49,515 bases of DNA, taken from NCBI GenBank assembly GCA_011800805.1, contig MPNW01000376.1, positions 32,071 through 81,585 of the forward strand. Direction: 5' to 3'. This document shows, in pieces, positions 1-12,700 of the stretch. Below the pieces are notes generated by a model. That model ran no database searches, was not told the origin of the DNA, and worked only from the letters and a program-made list of their open reading frames with translations. The DNA comes from Hirudo medicinalis. Lineage: Eukaryota; Annelida; Clitellata; Hirudinida; Hirudinidae. Each line of letters opens with the position of its first letter. Within the stretch, counting starts at the first letter, position 1. Both the position numbers and the translations under genes were made by a program.

Positions 1-43
1 TATAACTATTTTTATTATTATTATTGTTTTGTTGTTATTATTA

Positions 44-116
<73 letters not shown>

Positions 117-138
117 TATAATTCTTCTTCTTCTTTAA
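1..138. repeat. (ATT)n microsatellite
   Basis: The window opens inside an imperfect ATT/GTT triplet repeat that ends in a short TTC run near 123-135. It extends past the window edge, so its full length is unknown. Confidence 0.95.
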
Positions 139-1300
139 ATGATTACAAACCCATGAAAGACTACGCACGATGATCCACTTCATATAAAATAATAATTAAT
201 CATTCACCGAATCTTTTGCATTTCTGTCTTTTTATTCTCCACGCTCCCATCATTTCCATATCCTGAGATGATGAATCAAAATACTGTAAAATACTGTCCT
301 AGTTTTTCTTCTTGAACAATTTCATTCCATTTTCACATGATTTATGTTTTTACAACAACACCTCACAGAACTTCTTTATTCAAATATTGTTATTAAAGGC
401 TATTCTTAACAATTTACACACTTCCACCCTGATTTGCAAATTAACAAATTATAACTAAGCAGCAAGAAGTTCTTGGTTAAGATTGTCTTCCACAATTGAT
501 TATTGTAATTGTACAATTAACGTGGGACAATTCATGGAAAATCTGTTAAATTCAGAATAAACCGTAATTACATAAAAATAGATGTTTTAAGATCAAAATG
601 CTTTTGTCGCCCGAAGCACAATGTCTGTCGTGTTGCGAGTTCAAGTCCTTGGCTTAGAAAGCATGTTAGATCATAAAATATGAAATCTTTTAGAACTCCT
701 GAAAGCCAGAAGTTCTTGCATGTTTTTTTTAACACGCCTCCCTTCTTCTTGTGAGGTCTGTTTAACTTTAATTGAAATTCATGTTTTGCTTTCAAAATCT
801 TTTGCAGCTTCTGACATGAAACTCCAACAAGTCACGAAATTTCATCGATTCGTTGAATGAAATAAATGACAAACTTAAGTTATTAAAGGTTCTTATGAAT
901 CCAGACACCGTCACCAATCTTAAATAATTTTAAAATGGACTTCATCCATCGACGCTAGTAATGATTGCGATAGTGATGATGATTATGATTGCGATGATGT
1001 TGATAACAATGATAACGATGATGATAATGATTTTCAACATGATTAATATTATTTGACCTACTTTTGCTGTGGTAAAGTAGGCGTGTCTTCAATGTACTCA
1101 AGATATTTTAGCGACAAACGACTGTTTCTGACAACCTGCTTCAGAACATATTGTGTTGTTATTTGTTTATTTCGTTGTAGCGTTTGTCGATCATTTCAAT
1201 TAACAGGACTTCGTACATCTTCATACATTTCCAAACTTTCCAGAACTTCAAGCAATTTCGAAACATCAATAAATGTGTTCCAAGAGATGGCACCTGGAAG

Positions 1301-1301
1301 G

Positions 1302-1342
<41 letters not shown>

Positions 1343-1352
1343 GCTGCTGCTG
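1301..1352. repeat. (TTG)n-(CTG)n microsatellite
   Basis: About fourteen TTG/GTT triplets are followed by three GCT triplets. The tract generates poly-Leu and poly-Val frames on the plus strand that should not be taken for genes. Confidence 0.95.
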
Positions 1353-3664
1353 CAAGTCTGCATCAAGAAATAACTGCTGAAGGGAGGATTTGTATTTGTA
1401 AGGATGAACTTCTCGTTTAAGGATGAAGAGGAAGATTAGAAGCTCAAAACGTGTTTAATGCTGACAGGAATGATTGCAAGTATAAACATAATGATATCAT
1501 AATGATAATTTTACAATCTTAATAAATTGCTTAAATAAATTCATTTGCAGCTTCTTATCACACTCGTGATATTTGTCAAAGAACAATAAACGTATTGAAA
1601 AACCATTGGAGATCAGCAAATTCTGCCTGAGAGATGAACATCATGACATCATGACATCATGACATTGATGACGTTTTCTGTTCCATTGAATTGACTTCAA
1701 TGGAGCATCAATTGGAAGTTCAAACATTTCCACCTCGATAAGAAAGTCATCAATCAGACACGCTTCAGTGGACGTGAAAGCAACATGAACATCCAAAAAT
1801 ATTTTTATCTTCTTTCTGTTGCGCCGGTTCCTCCACGCATGACTGAACAAAGCACATCGATTTTGAATTCATTTCTTTCAGACTTTAAAAATTGCTTGCT
1901 AAGAAAATTACTGGAAAATAGTGAAAATTGCGAATTAATCACCCAGTAAATCGTATGATGTAGATAATAATTATGTTTTATAATTTATTTGCACACAAAA
2001 ATATGTAATACTAAATATAAAATATATAATGTGTATATAATATTATTGTGACATTTAACACAAATTCAATTTTATTACGTTATAATAAATTATGAACACA
2101 AGTTTGTGGTAATTCAACATGAGACCAAAATTAAGATCAACAATTTCTCTTCAAATCTGACTCGCAGAACATGAAGAGTCTGAGTAAGCAAGCACCAAGG
2201 TTGACAGATGACGCCGAGTAGGTTCCGCTCGAATGAATCCCCAATCCTCACTGATGATCCTCCTACGTCAGTCAACAAGCACTGATGTTCACTCATGCAA
2301 CACTCACCGATGCGTTAAGTCGCAATTTTATTGAATTACTTTTGATTTTTATTTCCAATAATTCGTCCCGAAATGTGTGACACGCTGCACTTTATCGACG
2401 AATGTTCAATGAATTGTTGGCATTTTACGAACAATTAATAAATAAATAAATCAACGAATAAATTATGAGCATTCATTTGAACATTCAGGATAATTGAAGA
2501 AAAACAAAAGTATTTCGAAATTAATTTCTGGTTTGAATTCTTCAAAATGAAAATATCAAATTCTGTTCGTAACTTGAACTTGTTAATTGTTTCGAGTTTC
2601 CCTGCCTCGATTTCCGTGTTAATTAAATTTGAATTTTCATGAAATTCAAAATATTATTAATTATTAATTAATTAAAACTTATTATTAAAAAAATGTTTAT
2701 TCATAAAAATTATTTTCTGTTAATTAAAACAGGTCATGATTTCACTGCCAACATTTTTTCAACCAAAAACTTTAGAATTTCTAAATATAATTGTTTGTTA
2801 GTTCACTAGCATCATCATCATCTTCATCATCAACAACATCATCATCAACACAATCATCATCATCATCATCCACCCACCTTCAGAGGACACCAGTCTCGGA
2901 TCTCCGACTTCCATCTTTATTCTTCTGCTTCCTTCTCCGTTGATGAGAACGGTTGTCATGGATACGATGAACAACAACGAGAACAACGTTGTGCAACACG
3001 ATCCTGGTGTCATGTTGTCGTAGAGGTTCAATTCATTGCAGTTGTTGACGTCATGATGATGGTGATGATGATGATGGCGATTTCAAGTTCGCTGTTGTTA
3101 AATCACATCATCTTTATTTCTTCTTTAATAAAGATTAAAGTGATAAACGAACTTCGTTTCTTCGATTTGTTGGGAAATAAAAAAAAACAAACTTGTAATC
3201 CTTAACTTTACCGGTTAAGAATGATTATTAATGATTATTGATGTAATTAAATGTTTGTGTGTTGTTGTTATTGAAGCAAAAAATATGAAAAAATTAAGTA
3301 AAATTAAAAAAGTGCATAATTTGTTTAATAATTCTGCTTTAAAAGTATGTTTTAGAATTCATCTTTTAAAATTATTAAGAATTTGAAAATAACTTCATTC
3401 AAGAACTCCTCACCTGCTCCTGAACATCTCCATCGAAATCGAAAGCAAGCTTCCAACGTTCCCTTTTATAAGGTTTGCATCGATGTCAGAGTAATGATGA
3501 TGATGCTGGCGATTATGATGACGATTGTTTTGTTGAATTTTAGGAATTAACTCAAGAATAATAATTATTACGAAGACCTCCTCGTTCTCCTTAACCGCTT
3601 TTAATAACTAAAAGTTCAAGTTTGGTGGTCAGGAACGTCATGGCTTCAGAAATCACTGTTGACA

Positions 3665-3734
3665 AACAACTCTGAAATATTGTTGTCAACAACTCTGAAA
3701 TATTGTTGTCAACAACTCTGAAATATTGTTGTCA
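3665..3734. repeat. 23-bp tandem repeat, 3 copies
   Basis: The unit AACAACTCTGAAATATTGTTG plus two bases (TC) is repeated three times head to tail, almost without mismatch. Each unit contains a small inverted repeat (CAACA...TGTTG). Confidence 0.9.
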
Positions 3735-4778
3735 TTGAAATTGTTATTATTGAAAACATTCCAAAAACAATTTCATGACAACTTACTGATACAAATTGTG
3801 ATCAAATATCTTAAATGAATAAAAAATTAATATTATGTTTGTAATTTGTTACAAATTAATTTCAAGTATTGAGAAGTAAAAATATTTATGAAAAATCAAT
3901 GCGACAATTTACGCAACCTTCGAAAATGAAGTACATTTGAGTGTGTTTGTGGAATGTGTCGACTTAACGTTCATCGTTCCTCACAGCTTTTCATATCTTT
4001 CTTCCTTTCTTTGAGTAAGATCATCAAAAGTTAGGTATTTACGAGAAAGAATTCTGCACAATGGAATCACTCGCAGTTCAACTTCAGTTCAACTGCAGTC
4101 AACTTTAAATAAGTTCGCCTTGCGATGTTTGATTTCCATGCTTGTCCTCCTCCAATCATTTTATTGCTTTATTATATAATAATGTTATTCTTCGTTTAAA
4201 TTTTAAAAGTTTAAATAAAGAAATTTCTCGATATTCTCTTTTAATATTGAAATATTATCATTTCTTGATGCTAGCAAATATTTGGAAATTCTTTCAAATT
4301 CATTTGTTTTCAAATTCATTAGATTTGTTTTCAGTTGCATGGAAACAGTTTTGAATTCATCGCAAATATGAAATAATTGTGACTTTCGAATAATTTTTCG
4401 AGATAATATCGTTTTCAGTCCTTTTTAAAAAATAACTCTCTTGCGAATGATGAAAACCATTTGCCAAAACATTCGCTTGATGTTGAATGGAGGCGAAAGC
4501 ACAGGTGAAGTGTTATAATTTCGTTAATATTATTTTATTGTATTACATTATTATTATTATATTATATTATGCGCTTTCCAACTATAAATTAAGTTCAAAA
4601 GTAATTGTAAGCAATTCTTGGGTTCCTTGAGTCAACGACATTTATTGAAATAAATCAAGGTTCACTTTTATTTTTGCGTGCTTCAACAGAAGCATCAGAA
4701 ATGACAAAAAAATCCAAATGTTTGCTTAGATAATGTGAAAGGGGACGAGATTTACCTGCATTTAAATCTGGTAACTCA

Positions 4779-4779
4779 G

Positions 4780-4810
<31 letters not shown>

Positions 4811-4863
4811 GTCATCGTCATCGTCACCGTCATAGACATCATCATCATCATCATCATCATCAT
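4779..4863. repeat. (CAT)n/(CGT)n microsatellite
   Basis: CAT triplets are interrupted in the middle by CGT/CAC triplets. Read on the plus strand this gives a poly-His/Arg frame, which is a repeat artefact. Confidence 0.95.
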
Positions 4864-4999
4864 GTCAATCGAAGTTCATCACACCTTATAATACACCCTA
4901 TAATCCAGCCTCAAATTGTGCTGCATAACAAATGGTTCAAAGATTCAAGTGATCGTTGAGAAAATCACCTCATTCACCTGAACAAGATTTTATATTGAT

Positions 5000-5383
5000 G
5001 TGTTGATGTACAGACGTACACCCTTGGTTCAGGTTTTTTACTCCGTGAATTACTTAAGCGGATTAAAAGTCAGATTAAAAGTAGAATGGATGCCTGTACA
5101 TCTTCTCCAGCTCAGATCGATCGAAAGAGGCAAATGGAAGAATACCCTCCAAATCGAGAAGAACGAGAGGGCACTCCTTTATGAACTTTAAATGAGGCCC
5201 AAAGGGGACAAGCTATCAAAGCGGATTCCGGCCACGGTCATCGAGGGTTCTGGGTTCACGAACAGTCCGCCTCGAGATCAGACCCAAAATTCAGACCCAG
5301 TCGAAGAAGTAATGGACATCCCGCTGATCACCGAAGTCAAAGCACAAAAAGAAGTCCGAAAACGTGGACCCTCGACAACCTAA
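5000..5383 (+). pseudogene. Possible Ty3/Gypsy integrase C-terminal remnant
   Basis: One frame runs across both halves of this stretch with a single in-frame TAA at 5189-5191. It begins with MYRRTPL, like the 'YRTTPL' motif near the end of Ty3/Gypsy integrase. After the stop it continues MRPKGDKLSKRIPATVIEG, which resembles the C-terminal integrase module with 'VRMRPKGDK...W.PATV'. The middle part does not match well and may carry further frameshifts. No LTRs or reverse transcriptase were seen nearby. The assignment rests on recalled motifs only and is tentative. Confidence 0.33.
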
Positions 5384-5494
5384 CCTGAGCTAGCTTGGCA
5401 CCTGTTCCAAGAACAGTGTTGTGGAAAGGAATGCGCACTTTAAAAGTTTGTAATGTTAGGGAATTTACAGCCATGACGCATGTTTTACCACATC

Positions 5495-5526
5495 AGTTCT
5501 TTGTTGTTGTTGTTGTTGTTGTTGCA
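5495..5526. repeat. (TTG)n microsatellite
   Basis: About ten uninterrupted TTG triplets. Confidence 0.95.
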
Positions 5527-6138
5527 GTCACGATTGATTAACAAATCAATGAATAACTTTTACTTCTTAATCCCCGCCTTTAAACATCCATTGAACTTCA
5601 TTACAAAAGGTACGGAGGAAGTGGAATTATTACGTGGAATTGCTTACAATCTCACGATTTAACTAATTTAATGTGACTAATTTACAATTTCATTTAGTTA
5701 AATAAGTTTTAAAATAAATTTTTTGGGCGATTTTGTCCTGGATTATTTTGACACTATATTTGTGCATACCCACCAGGTACCAGTCACAATCAGCAAAACT
5801 GCAAAACAAATCAATTCACTTTTCAGGGAGCAAAACTTTCAAAAAAATTGTTGTTCGGTGTTACTTAATTTTATATTTGTTTGGTGGAATTAATTCAACA
5901 ACTTTATATGAATCGTCGTCAACAAATAAACAAATAGTCCAAGCGTCATTCCCCAGAACATAATCTCACTTCAGATCCACATCCAGTGAATAGTCATTCA
6001 AGGGATTTCTATGTATTAACTAGCAACCAGGATATTGCGTCAGCAAATCAAATAACTATCAAATAATACCACTACCTTGTGAACTGAATAGTTGGTCAAT
6101 AAACTAACTGAAAAACTTGCTAGTTTACGGACTCCCAG

Positions 6139-6144
6139 TTTATT
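6139..6144 (-). terminator. PolyA signal AATAAA of the heparanase gene
   Basis: The plus strand reads TTTATT, giving AATAAA on the minus strand, about 107 bases past the heparanase stop codon at 6251-6253. Spacing and strand suit the 3' end of that transcript. Confidence 0.6.
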
Positions 6145-6250
6145 GCAATATGCATGGGTGATGAATAATTGACAAAAATCAAATGAAATGACGTTTGTAA
6201 ATTGCGGGCACATTCTTTAAATCTTTAAATTCTTTAAATCTATCAATCGA

Positions 6251-9200
6251 TCATTTGCATGCTCTGACGTCTGCATCAGTGATAACAAAAAATCCAAATG
6301 TTTGTGAAGGTAATTTAATGGCGGAGTCCTGATTCTTTTCCTTTAAAACTGGCAATTTGTTATCTTTTTCCAATTTTAGTTCATCTCCATTTAAAAGAAC
6401 TTTTCTGAAGTCAAAAAGGTAATATAAATGCAGTTTATTTACATAGCGCCATATAGCGTCAGAGGCTCTTCTTGTTATCCATTATCCTTCCCAAGGGAGC
6501 CTGTAGCAGTGCAGGCTGGATTCGAACACGACACATTACGACACATTGCCATTACTGCGGTTGCAGGAACGCAACTCATTCGGCCAACCCGCACATACCG
6601 AGGTTAAGGTTAATCAAACTTATCAATTTTATCAATCATTATTTTTTAATCGAGTAAAATGTGAACATCATTAATTCTCAAAACAATACTTTGATGTAAT
6701 GCCTTCGTCACCGGGAGTCAGAATGTACGAATGAACTTTTTTGCCATTGTAATTATTTAATTTGAAAGTCACTTCCTCATTTTCAAGGTTAAGAGCAAAT
6801 ACAGTCAGAGCACCTTTGTTGTATTTTTTTCCACTTGATTTGATAAATCAGTAATAAATATAAATGAAGTATAGATAAATCAGTAATAAATGTAAATGGA
6901 AAATATCGACAAACCAGAACTAATTTTATAACAATTTCTTACTTTTCATTTACTTTTGTGCATTGTGCATAGACTCTTGTTTTATTGGAGTTATCATTTA
7001 TATCTACTTTAAAAACTTTGTTGCCCACTAAAGAATTATGTACATGCATTAACCAGTAGTCCTGAAGTTAAAATATTAACACATGTTTCAATCTTTAAAT
7101 CTACTTTTTTATGCAAATTAATTATTGCTCACCGGATTTGGATCTAAATTGTCTTTATCAAGGAGTCCATAGTAACCATTGTAAATTGTTTGTCTTATCA
7201 CAACTTTCACGTTGTTAACTGCACTGAGTCCCAATTTGTCCAAAGTTCTAAATAATAGGGAATCTATTCACAAACCGACTGAAAACACATTTTTGAGGAC
7301 ACAAGAGAAATTAATTTGAAATAAAAAAAATCGATTCAATTCAATACAATAATATCGTGAGCAATTTAGATGTAAGTGTATTGCACACATTATAGATAAG
7401 ATAGTAAAGTCCATCGTTGAGGAATGATAAGATAGGCAGGAAATATTATGATTAAAAATGATATTTGGAGATTTTTCAGAAAAACAATTAGCGTTGCTCA
7501 ATCAGGAAGCTTAAATACTCTAAATTTTAATATTCTATTTGTTTTAACAAATGTTCCAGAAGGTTCAAGTTGTAGAAGGCTTCAGAAAGTCATAGCCAGT
7601 ACTTGCTTATAATACTTACTTAAGATTTTAGATATTTAGTATTGTGGTGGCTTTTTTTAAACTAAACAGAATTGAACAATTTTCCATCATTTAAGAGGCA
7701 AAAATGCATCGATTTATGACATATTTTTAAAAATTAAAAAAAATCATAACCCTAACGTTCGTATTTGAAACACTGTGTTAAAATTATTGAGTATGACTGC
7801 TGATTTTACACTCTTATTACTTACGTGCACATAAGGTAATTACAGCTCAAGAAAAAATAAACGAAAAAATGTATCGAAGGACTGGCAAACAACTAACAAA
7901 AATCCTGAAACGTATCTGTCAGAAACATCTTTTGTTCCACTGCTGTATCCAGAACTTGTTTCTCCAAGCCATATTGATTTGTTTATGTGTGGCGAGCCTT
8001 TTAATTCATCTTTAACTTTGTTGAATAATAATTGCAATTTCTCAAAATATGAAACGTTTAAGTATGTCTCTTTGGTTGAAGTGTTTCCGTTAAAGTAATA
8101 CCTGTAAATTTAAATCATTCAACAATTTAACGATTGCGCTCTTTCTAAAGCCTCTGCAAAAACCTTTTTACGTGTTATAATATGAATTAGTTGAAATTGC
8201 TTTCGAGTGATGAAATCAGATAACTACTAACTGGTGGATGGTAAAAGCAGTTATGTGGTCACCAGCTGCATCTGCCAACCTGAAGAAAAACATTTAAGCG
8301 ATGAAAATCAATTTAAATTTTGAATAGGAATTATTTCTGTCAACAAACCCTCTAATAAATTTTACTCCCATCCAACCTACATCAGGTCCGACAAGAGATC
8401 CTTTACTGATGGAAGAATATTTTGGATCTTGGAGGAGTTTATAAAGGTCTTTAAAATCCTGACCAACCTGCTTTTCGGTCAAGTTGTGAGCAGTTATATG
8501 GTTTGGTTCTAAAATTGCGGAGCAAAACACTTCAAATAAATACGAGTGCATTCCACAGTATTTCATCCAATATGAATTTGAATTTGAATTTTTTTCGCTT
8601 TTGAATTAAATCTTATATGAACTTTTATTACAGTTAATTTTATTAAGTGCAGCAAGATTAAAATAAAGATTAAATAAAGAAATAAAACTTTAATTAATTT
8701 AACGACAATGATTTTCTTTTCATGTTGAATGTTTAAATTGCTTACGAACAAAAATGAAAGAGCACGTGTACAATTATGAAAGTATTACGTGCATTATTTT
8801 TTTTATAATTTGTTGGAGCCGTTGTAATTATTCGTGATGAATAATATTGCCCTTGAGTCGATTTTATTCAGTTTTATTCTCTTAATTAAATTAGTAATTC
8901 GTAACTATTCGTAATGAAGCCGAAATATAATCTTAAGTCATATTTATATAGAAATATGAAAGAGGTCCGCGAATTAGTAAGATTATTGAGCAATTATTGG
9001 TTATCTGGCGTAAGATTTATTGCGGGATTTGTAACTTTAACTTTCTGACGTAGATCTGCCTTACAAAGGTTCTAAAGATAACATTATAAACTTAGTATAT
9101 ATAAACTTAATTATACAAGTTATTTAATGTTTTGCCGCCATGGTTACAACAATATTAAGAAAATCCTATAATACAAAAAGATTGTTCTTTGAATGTGTTT

Positions 9201-11046
9201 GAATGTGATAGAATTCGAAGCACTACCAAGTTAGCGATAACAACAAACCATTTCCCAGTTCCCAATCAATGTTTTCCCCGTAGTTTTTTTCCACACAATA
9301 GTCAAACAACTTTATTGCCTCCGAAGAATTCCATTTATCGTTTGTTCTGACCTCAGCATTTAAATCAAATAAAAGTCTCATGTTGCTATTCCTGGTGAGA
9401 TCCACCAGTTTGTCAAAAGTATCATCTGAAAATTAATTTGTGTTTGAGATAACCTTTCCTTAATATTTCTCTTATTTATTTCTTACAACTTACTGGGCAA
9501 TTTATTTGGTTTTCTGAACAACCATCCAGTAGTTATGTTCGCTAATTTAAAAACAAATTATATATAATCAGATTATTTATTTATTTATTTATATTAAACT
9601 ATATTTTAATATTAATTTGTTTTAAATGTGTTGGTATTATTTGTAATAAAAATAATTATTATAATGTTTTTTTTACCGCCCAGTTTAAATTGAATCCACA
9701 GATTAAGTAATTTTATCAATAATTAGTTAGTTAACAATCGCTGGCACAGCTTTATCTTCCAGCGGAGGTAAACTTGTATTTGGTCACCTCAGGGATCAGC
9801 CCACAATTAAAATGTCTACAAATGTCTACTTAGACACAATATATAATATATATTGTGTACATATATATTGTACATATTGTGTATATATATATATACATAT
9901 AGTTGTACTTACAACAAACAGTAGACATCTTACCAGTTTTAGGAGTTTTGTTTTGAAAGGGCCAATAATTATACCAATCGTTGTCTGGTCTCAGATCAAA
10001 AAACAACCAATTAGCAAATGTTCCACCAACTCTGAAGTAACCAGGGGAAAGTCCTTTCAGCAAGGTGACCAATTTCGGAGAACTTTGATGTGGCGAAATT
10101 ATTTCGAATTATTAAATCACAAAGTTTTGTATATATATGTATATATATATATATAAATTTTGTATACATATATATTTTTTATATGTTTTATTTATATATA
10201 TTTATAGTATACAAAATTTTATATGATTTCATAATTTGATTTAATAATTTATATCAAATTATATATAAAAAATATTATATATATATTTATAATGGAGAAA
10301 ATGGGCTCAAGTTTTTAATAGAGTTTGTTTGGTCAAAAAGATTTAATACATACACAGACTTTTTATTTTATATAAGTAATACAGTCTCGTGTAAAAACAA
10401 AATAGTTGCATCGCGTATTCTTTGTATGCAATGTAAGATATTCTCTGGACAAGCCTTTCGTGAAAGGTAATTTTTGTAATGGTAGTAGTGGTTCTTTTGT
10501 CGTTAAAATTACAAATGTCTAATGTTGCTGTTAATTTTTGATGCGGCGTTAAGACAGGTTGTGCATTGTCGATTCCTTTCAAAGAAAGAGGACAAAAATT
10601 TCATGTGTTTATATAAACATGAGATGTTATCAATCTAAATTGATCTCATTAAACTGCTCTTTTAAGAATCTGAATGACATTTCTTCAAATGAATGTGATA
10701 TATTTTGTAATCTGCATCATTTTATGAAGTTAATTATTACTGAATTTTATCGTAATTCTTCGTCCTAGCCACTCTCACCAGTACACAGTATACATTAATT
10801 TTATGATTACATATTTGTTCAAGTGAAATGATAAGTAATTACAATTCTAATAACTTACGTAATGTTGACGAAGCTCCACAAACCGTTGGGAGAGAAAAGA
10901 GAAGCATCAAATGCAACTCCATGAAAAGATTCACTGACGGTGGCTATCACATTCTCATCATTTATGGTTACTGTGACTTCTTTAGCTGCAGAGAACACAC
11001 TTAAAAACAGAGGAAAAAGCAATAAACCGCTAACCTTTGAAGTCAT
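6251..11046 (-). CDS. HPSE: Heparanase (endo-beta-glucuronidase, GH79), 11 exons
   Basis: The product is a secreted or lysosomal enzyme that cuts heparan sulfate chains. Exons: 11046-10859, 10082-9934, 9541-9494, 9425-9249, 8508-8349, 8279-8232, 8101-7898, 7247-7133, 7061-6943, 6833-6690, 6404-6251. I joined them at GT/AG sites; all phases agree and give 501 aa (human about 543). A signal peptide covers residues 1-21. Landmarks are SPKL..L.KGLSPGYFRVGGT, the proton-donor motif GNEPN (Glu188, codon split between exons 4 and 5), HQYYFNG, and the nucleophile motif WLGETSS (Glu304). The C-terminal beta-sandwich ends FFVIxxAxVxAC-stop, as in vertebrate heparanase. The region matching the linker excised in human proheparanase is short (about 25-30 residues), so activation may differ. 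The acceptors of exons 2 and 10 are weak but are fixed by phase and homology. Confidence 0.95.
6430..6603 (-). mobile_element. tRNA-derived SINE in the last heparanase intron
   Basis: Read on the minus strand, the element has an A-box-like GGTTGGCCGAATGAG (6574-6588), a B-box GTTCGAATCC (about 6518-6527), a body with CTACAGGCTCCCTTGGGAAG, and a tail CTCTGACGCTATATGGCGCT running into an AT-rich end. The body and tail recur at 31345-31462 and the tail at 28457-28507. It sits inside intron 10 of heparanase in the same orientation as the gene. Confidence 0.75.
9834..9900. repeat. TA/GTATA-rich palindromic tract
   Basis: Imperfect TATATA sequence containing an ACACAATATA...TATATTGTGT hairpin, in intron 2 of heparanase just past the exon 2 donor. 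Open frames on both strands here are artefacts of the repeat. Confidence 0.7.
10155..10219. repeat. 13-bp perfect inverted repeat in AT-rich intron
   Basis: AAATTTTGTATAC at 10155-10167 is repeated in reverse complement at 10207-10219, with a 39-base loop of TATATA-type sequence. It lies in intron 1 of heparanase between two TA-dinucleotide tracts. It could be a decayed MITE or a by-product of TA repeats. Confidence 0.7.
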
Positions 11047-12111
11047 TGCTAAATTTCAAAACTTGCTCACCTATCCACTCATATATATATATATACGTAT
11101 ATATGTATATATCGATATTTGACTTGCATGTTATCGATATATTTGAAATTAAATCAGACAATCTTATGTGGGAGTTTGTTGTTTCACAGAAAATATCGAC
11201 AAAGAAACTAATATTTCATTGAAAATGCGTGGTTGATTTGCTTTGAAAAAACATTTCGTTATTTGCTGTGATTTTCTCAAAAAGGAAAACGTAAATGCAG
11301 CCAAAGCATCTTTCATCACGAAAGAAATAGCAGAAACGGGTGTGTTTTTTTTTATTGGCGAAACATAGAAACATAAAGAAATCCATTAAACTGATCGCTT
11401 GATTGAAATTGAGATAAGCACATCATTCGTGCACAGTTGAACCAAACAATAAAAATGTCACTTCGAAACTTTGAAATCCTGGCTTCTTGATGAAAGTTTG
11501 ATGGAAAGAGCAACATATTTTATATAATTTTCATTTTCAAGCTCATGACAATATCTACAAATAATAATAAAAATAATAAATTTAAAATTTACAAATAATA
11601 ATAAAAATAAACAAATAAAATAAACATCTTTCCCGCATTTCATTGATTATTGAAACCTAATCGGATATTTCACTGAGGTTGATAATGATTTCTAACATAA
11701 TTTTCTTTTTTTCTTTTGTTTGTTTCAGTGGACATGAATCCACCGCCCATCATGATCGAGTTGGAGGTTTTTTGAATCAGCAATTTTTAAACTTTAAAAC
11801 TAGTTTTCGATTAAGATAAATCGAGGGTAGGTCGAAAGGAAACTCAGCGCATTCCACTAGTAAAGACGAGGCACTCGTTCACTTCATGCTATCACAACGG
11901 ATTTTGCAATATTTCACATTTACAAGTTACAATCCTTAATTTCAATTTCACTTCTTTATTGGACAAACGAAAATTTAGAAGTATCTGTTTGTGAAATGAG
12001 TGCGTGATTTCATGGTCAGCATTTATGGAAGACGTTTTCAAAGTCGTTTCGTACAAAATCAGAACGAAAGTTGCCGGACGATCGCGGAAGGGTGAACGTG
12101 AACATCTACAC
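11047..12111. other. Upstream region of heparanase, no gene seen
   Basis: AT-rich sequence with a TATATA tract at 11078-11112. At about 11729 a TTTGTTTCAG acceptor-like string is followed by a 13-codon open stretch beginning MNPPPIMIELE; I could not connect it to any gene in phase. Confidence 0.5.
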
Positions 12112-12700
12112 CAGCGTGTCCAACGCGGGGCCCACGCCCCACAAGGGGGGCAATTTGAATTTTTAGTTGGGGCAATTTGAAAATCTGTGCTTTAGGTTAG
12201 CATAGCGGTACTTTGTTTCACTTTCAACTTTCAAACAAACGTAGCGCATCAATACAGAATTTAAAAAACCGTGATTTCATGCCATGGCAGACGTTTTAAT
12301 ATTCAGCGCTACATTATTTAGTCATTTGTTGACTTCATACTTTTATTTTTTATTTTTATTTTAACACGAGCGCGAATTCTGTCATTAGTGGAACAAAACC
12401 ATCAGGATACTTGGGGCATCGATGTGGATTGACGAACTCTGATGTTACACTTGAGAAACAAAATGTTTCCACGTCGTTGTGCAAAAGTTTCACGCTGTTT
12501 CACTTCGCCATTTTGAACTCAAACTGTATTGTTTTTTAGCCAATGCATGCGGTAAGAAAGACCTCCCACGAGTAGAAACGAATACAAATGTCATTTGCAG
12601 ACTTGGAAATTTTTGCTTCCCGGTGAAAAATATGAGGACGGAAAGAATTTTACAATATTCTCATTTTAAAACGTTTGGATTTTATCGATTAATAAAATAA
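12112..12700 (+). mobile_element. Probable degraded hAT (ZBED-like) transposon
   Basis: The segment opens with CAGCGTGTCCAACGCGGGGC, which resembles the CAG..GTGTCCAA terminal repeat of many hAT elements. Downstream, around 12430-12600, conceptual pieces such as LMLHLRNKM and KFHAVSLRHFELKLYCFLAN resemble the 'LNL.LQGKN....L...V.AFK.KL..F..QL' stretch of ZBED/GTF2IRD2-type hAT transposases. They lie in different frames with stops between them. The 3' end was not found, so the end coordinate is approximate. Confidence 0.4.

Larger units (their letters stand above)
139..4979. other. Gene-poor stretch with simple repeats
   Basis: I see no gene here. Open frames are at most about 106 codons and the longest ones are created by triplet repeats. 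The stretch holds a loose GAT tract (about 960-1030), a TTG/GCT tract (1301-1352), a 10-bp CATGACATCA-type repeat (about 1640-1665), ATC tracts (2810-2870), a 23-bp tandem repeat (3665-3734) and a CAT/CGT tract (4779-4863). The rest is AT-rich unique sequence without a recognisable protein. Confidence 0.6.

Noticed and set aside
1053..1420. Plus-strand frames with poly-Leu/Val tails
   Set aside because: Created by the TTG/GCT microsatellite; the remaining sequence has no family signature.
11729..11770. Acceptor-like site followed by MNPPPIMIELE as a 5' exon of the pseudokinase
   Set aside because: Its only nearby GT donor gives phase 0, whereas the acceptor at 14656 needs phase 2.
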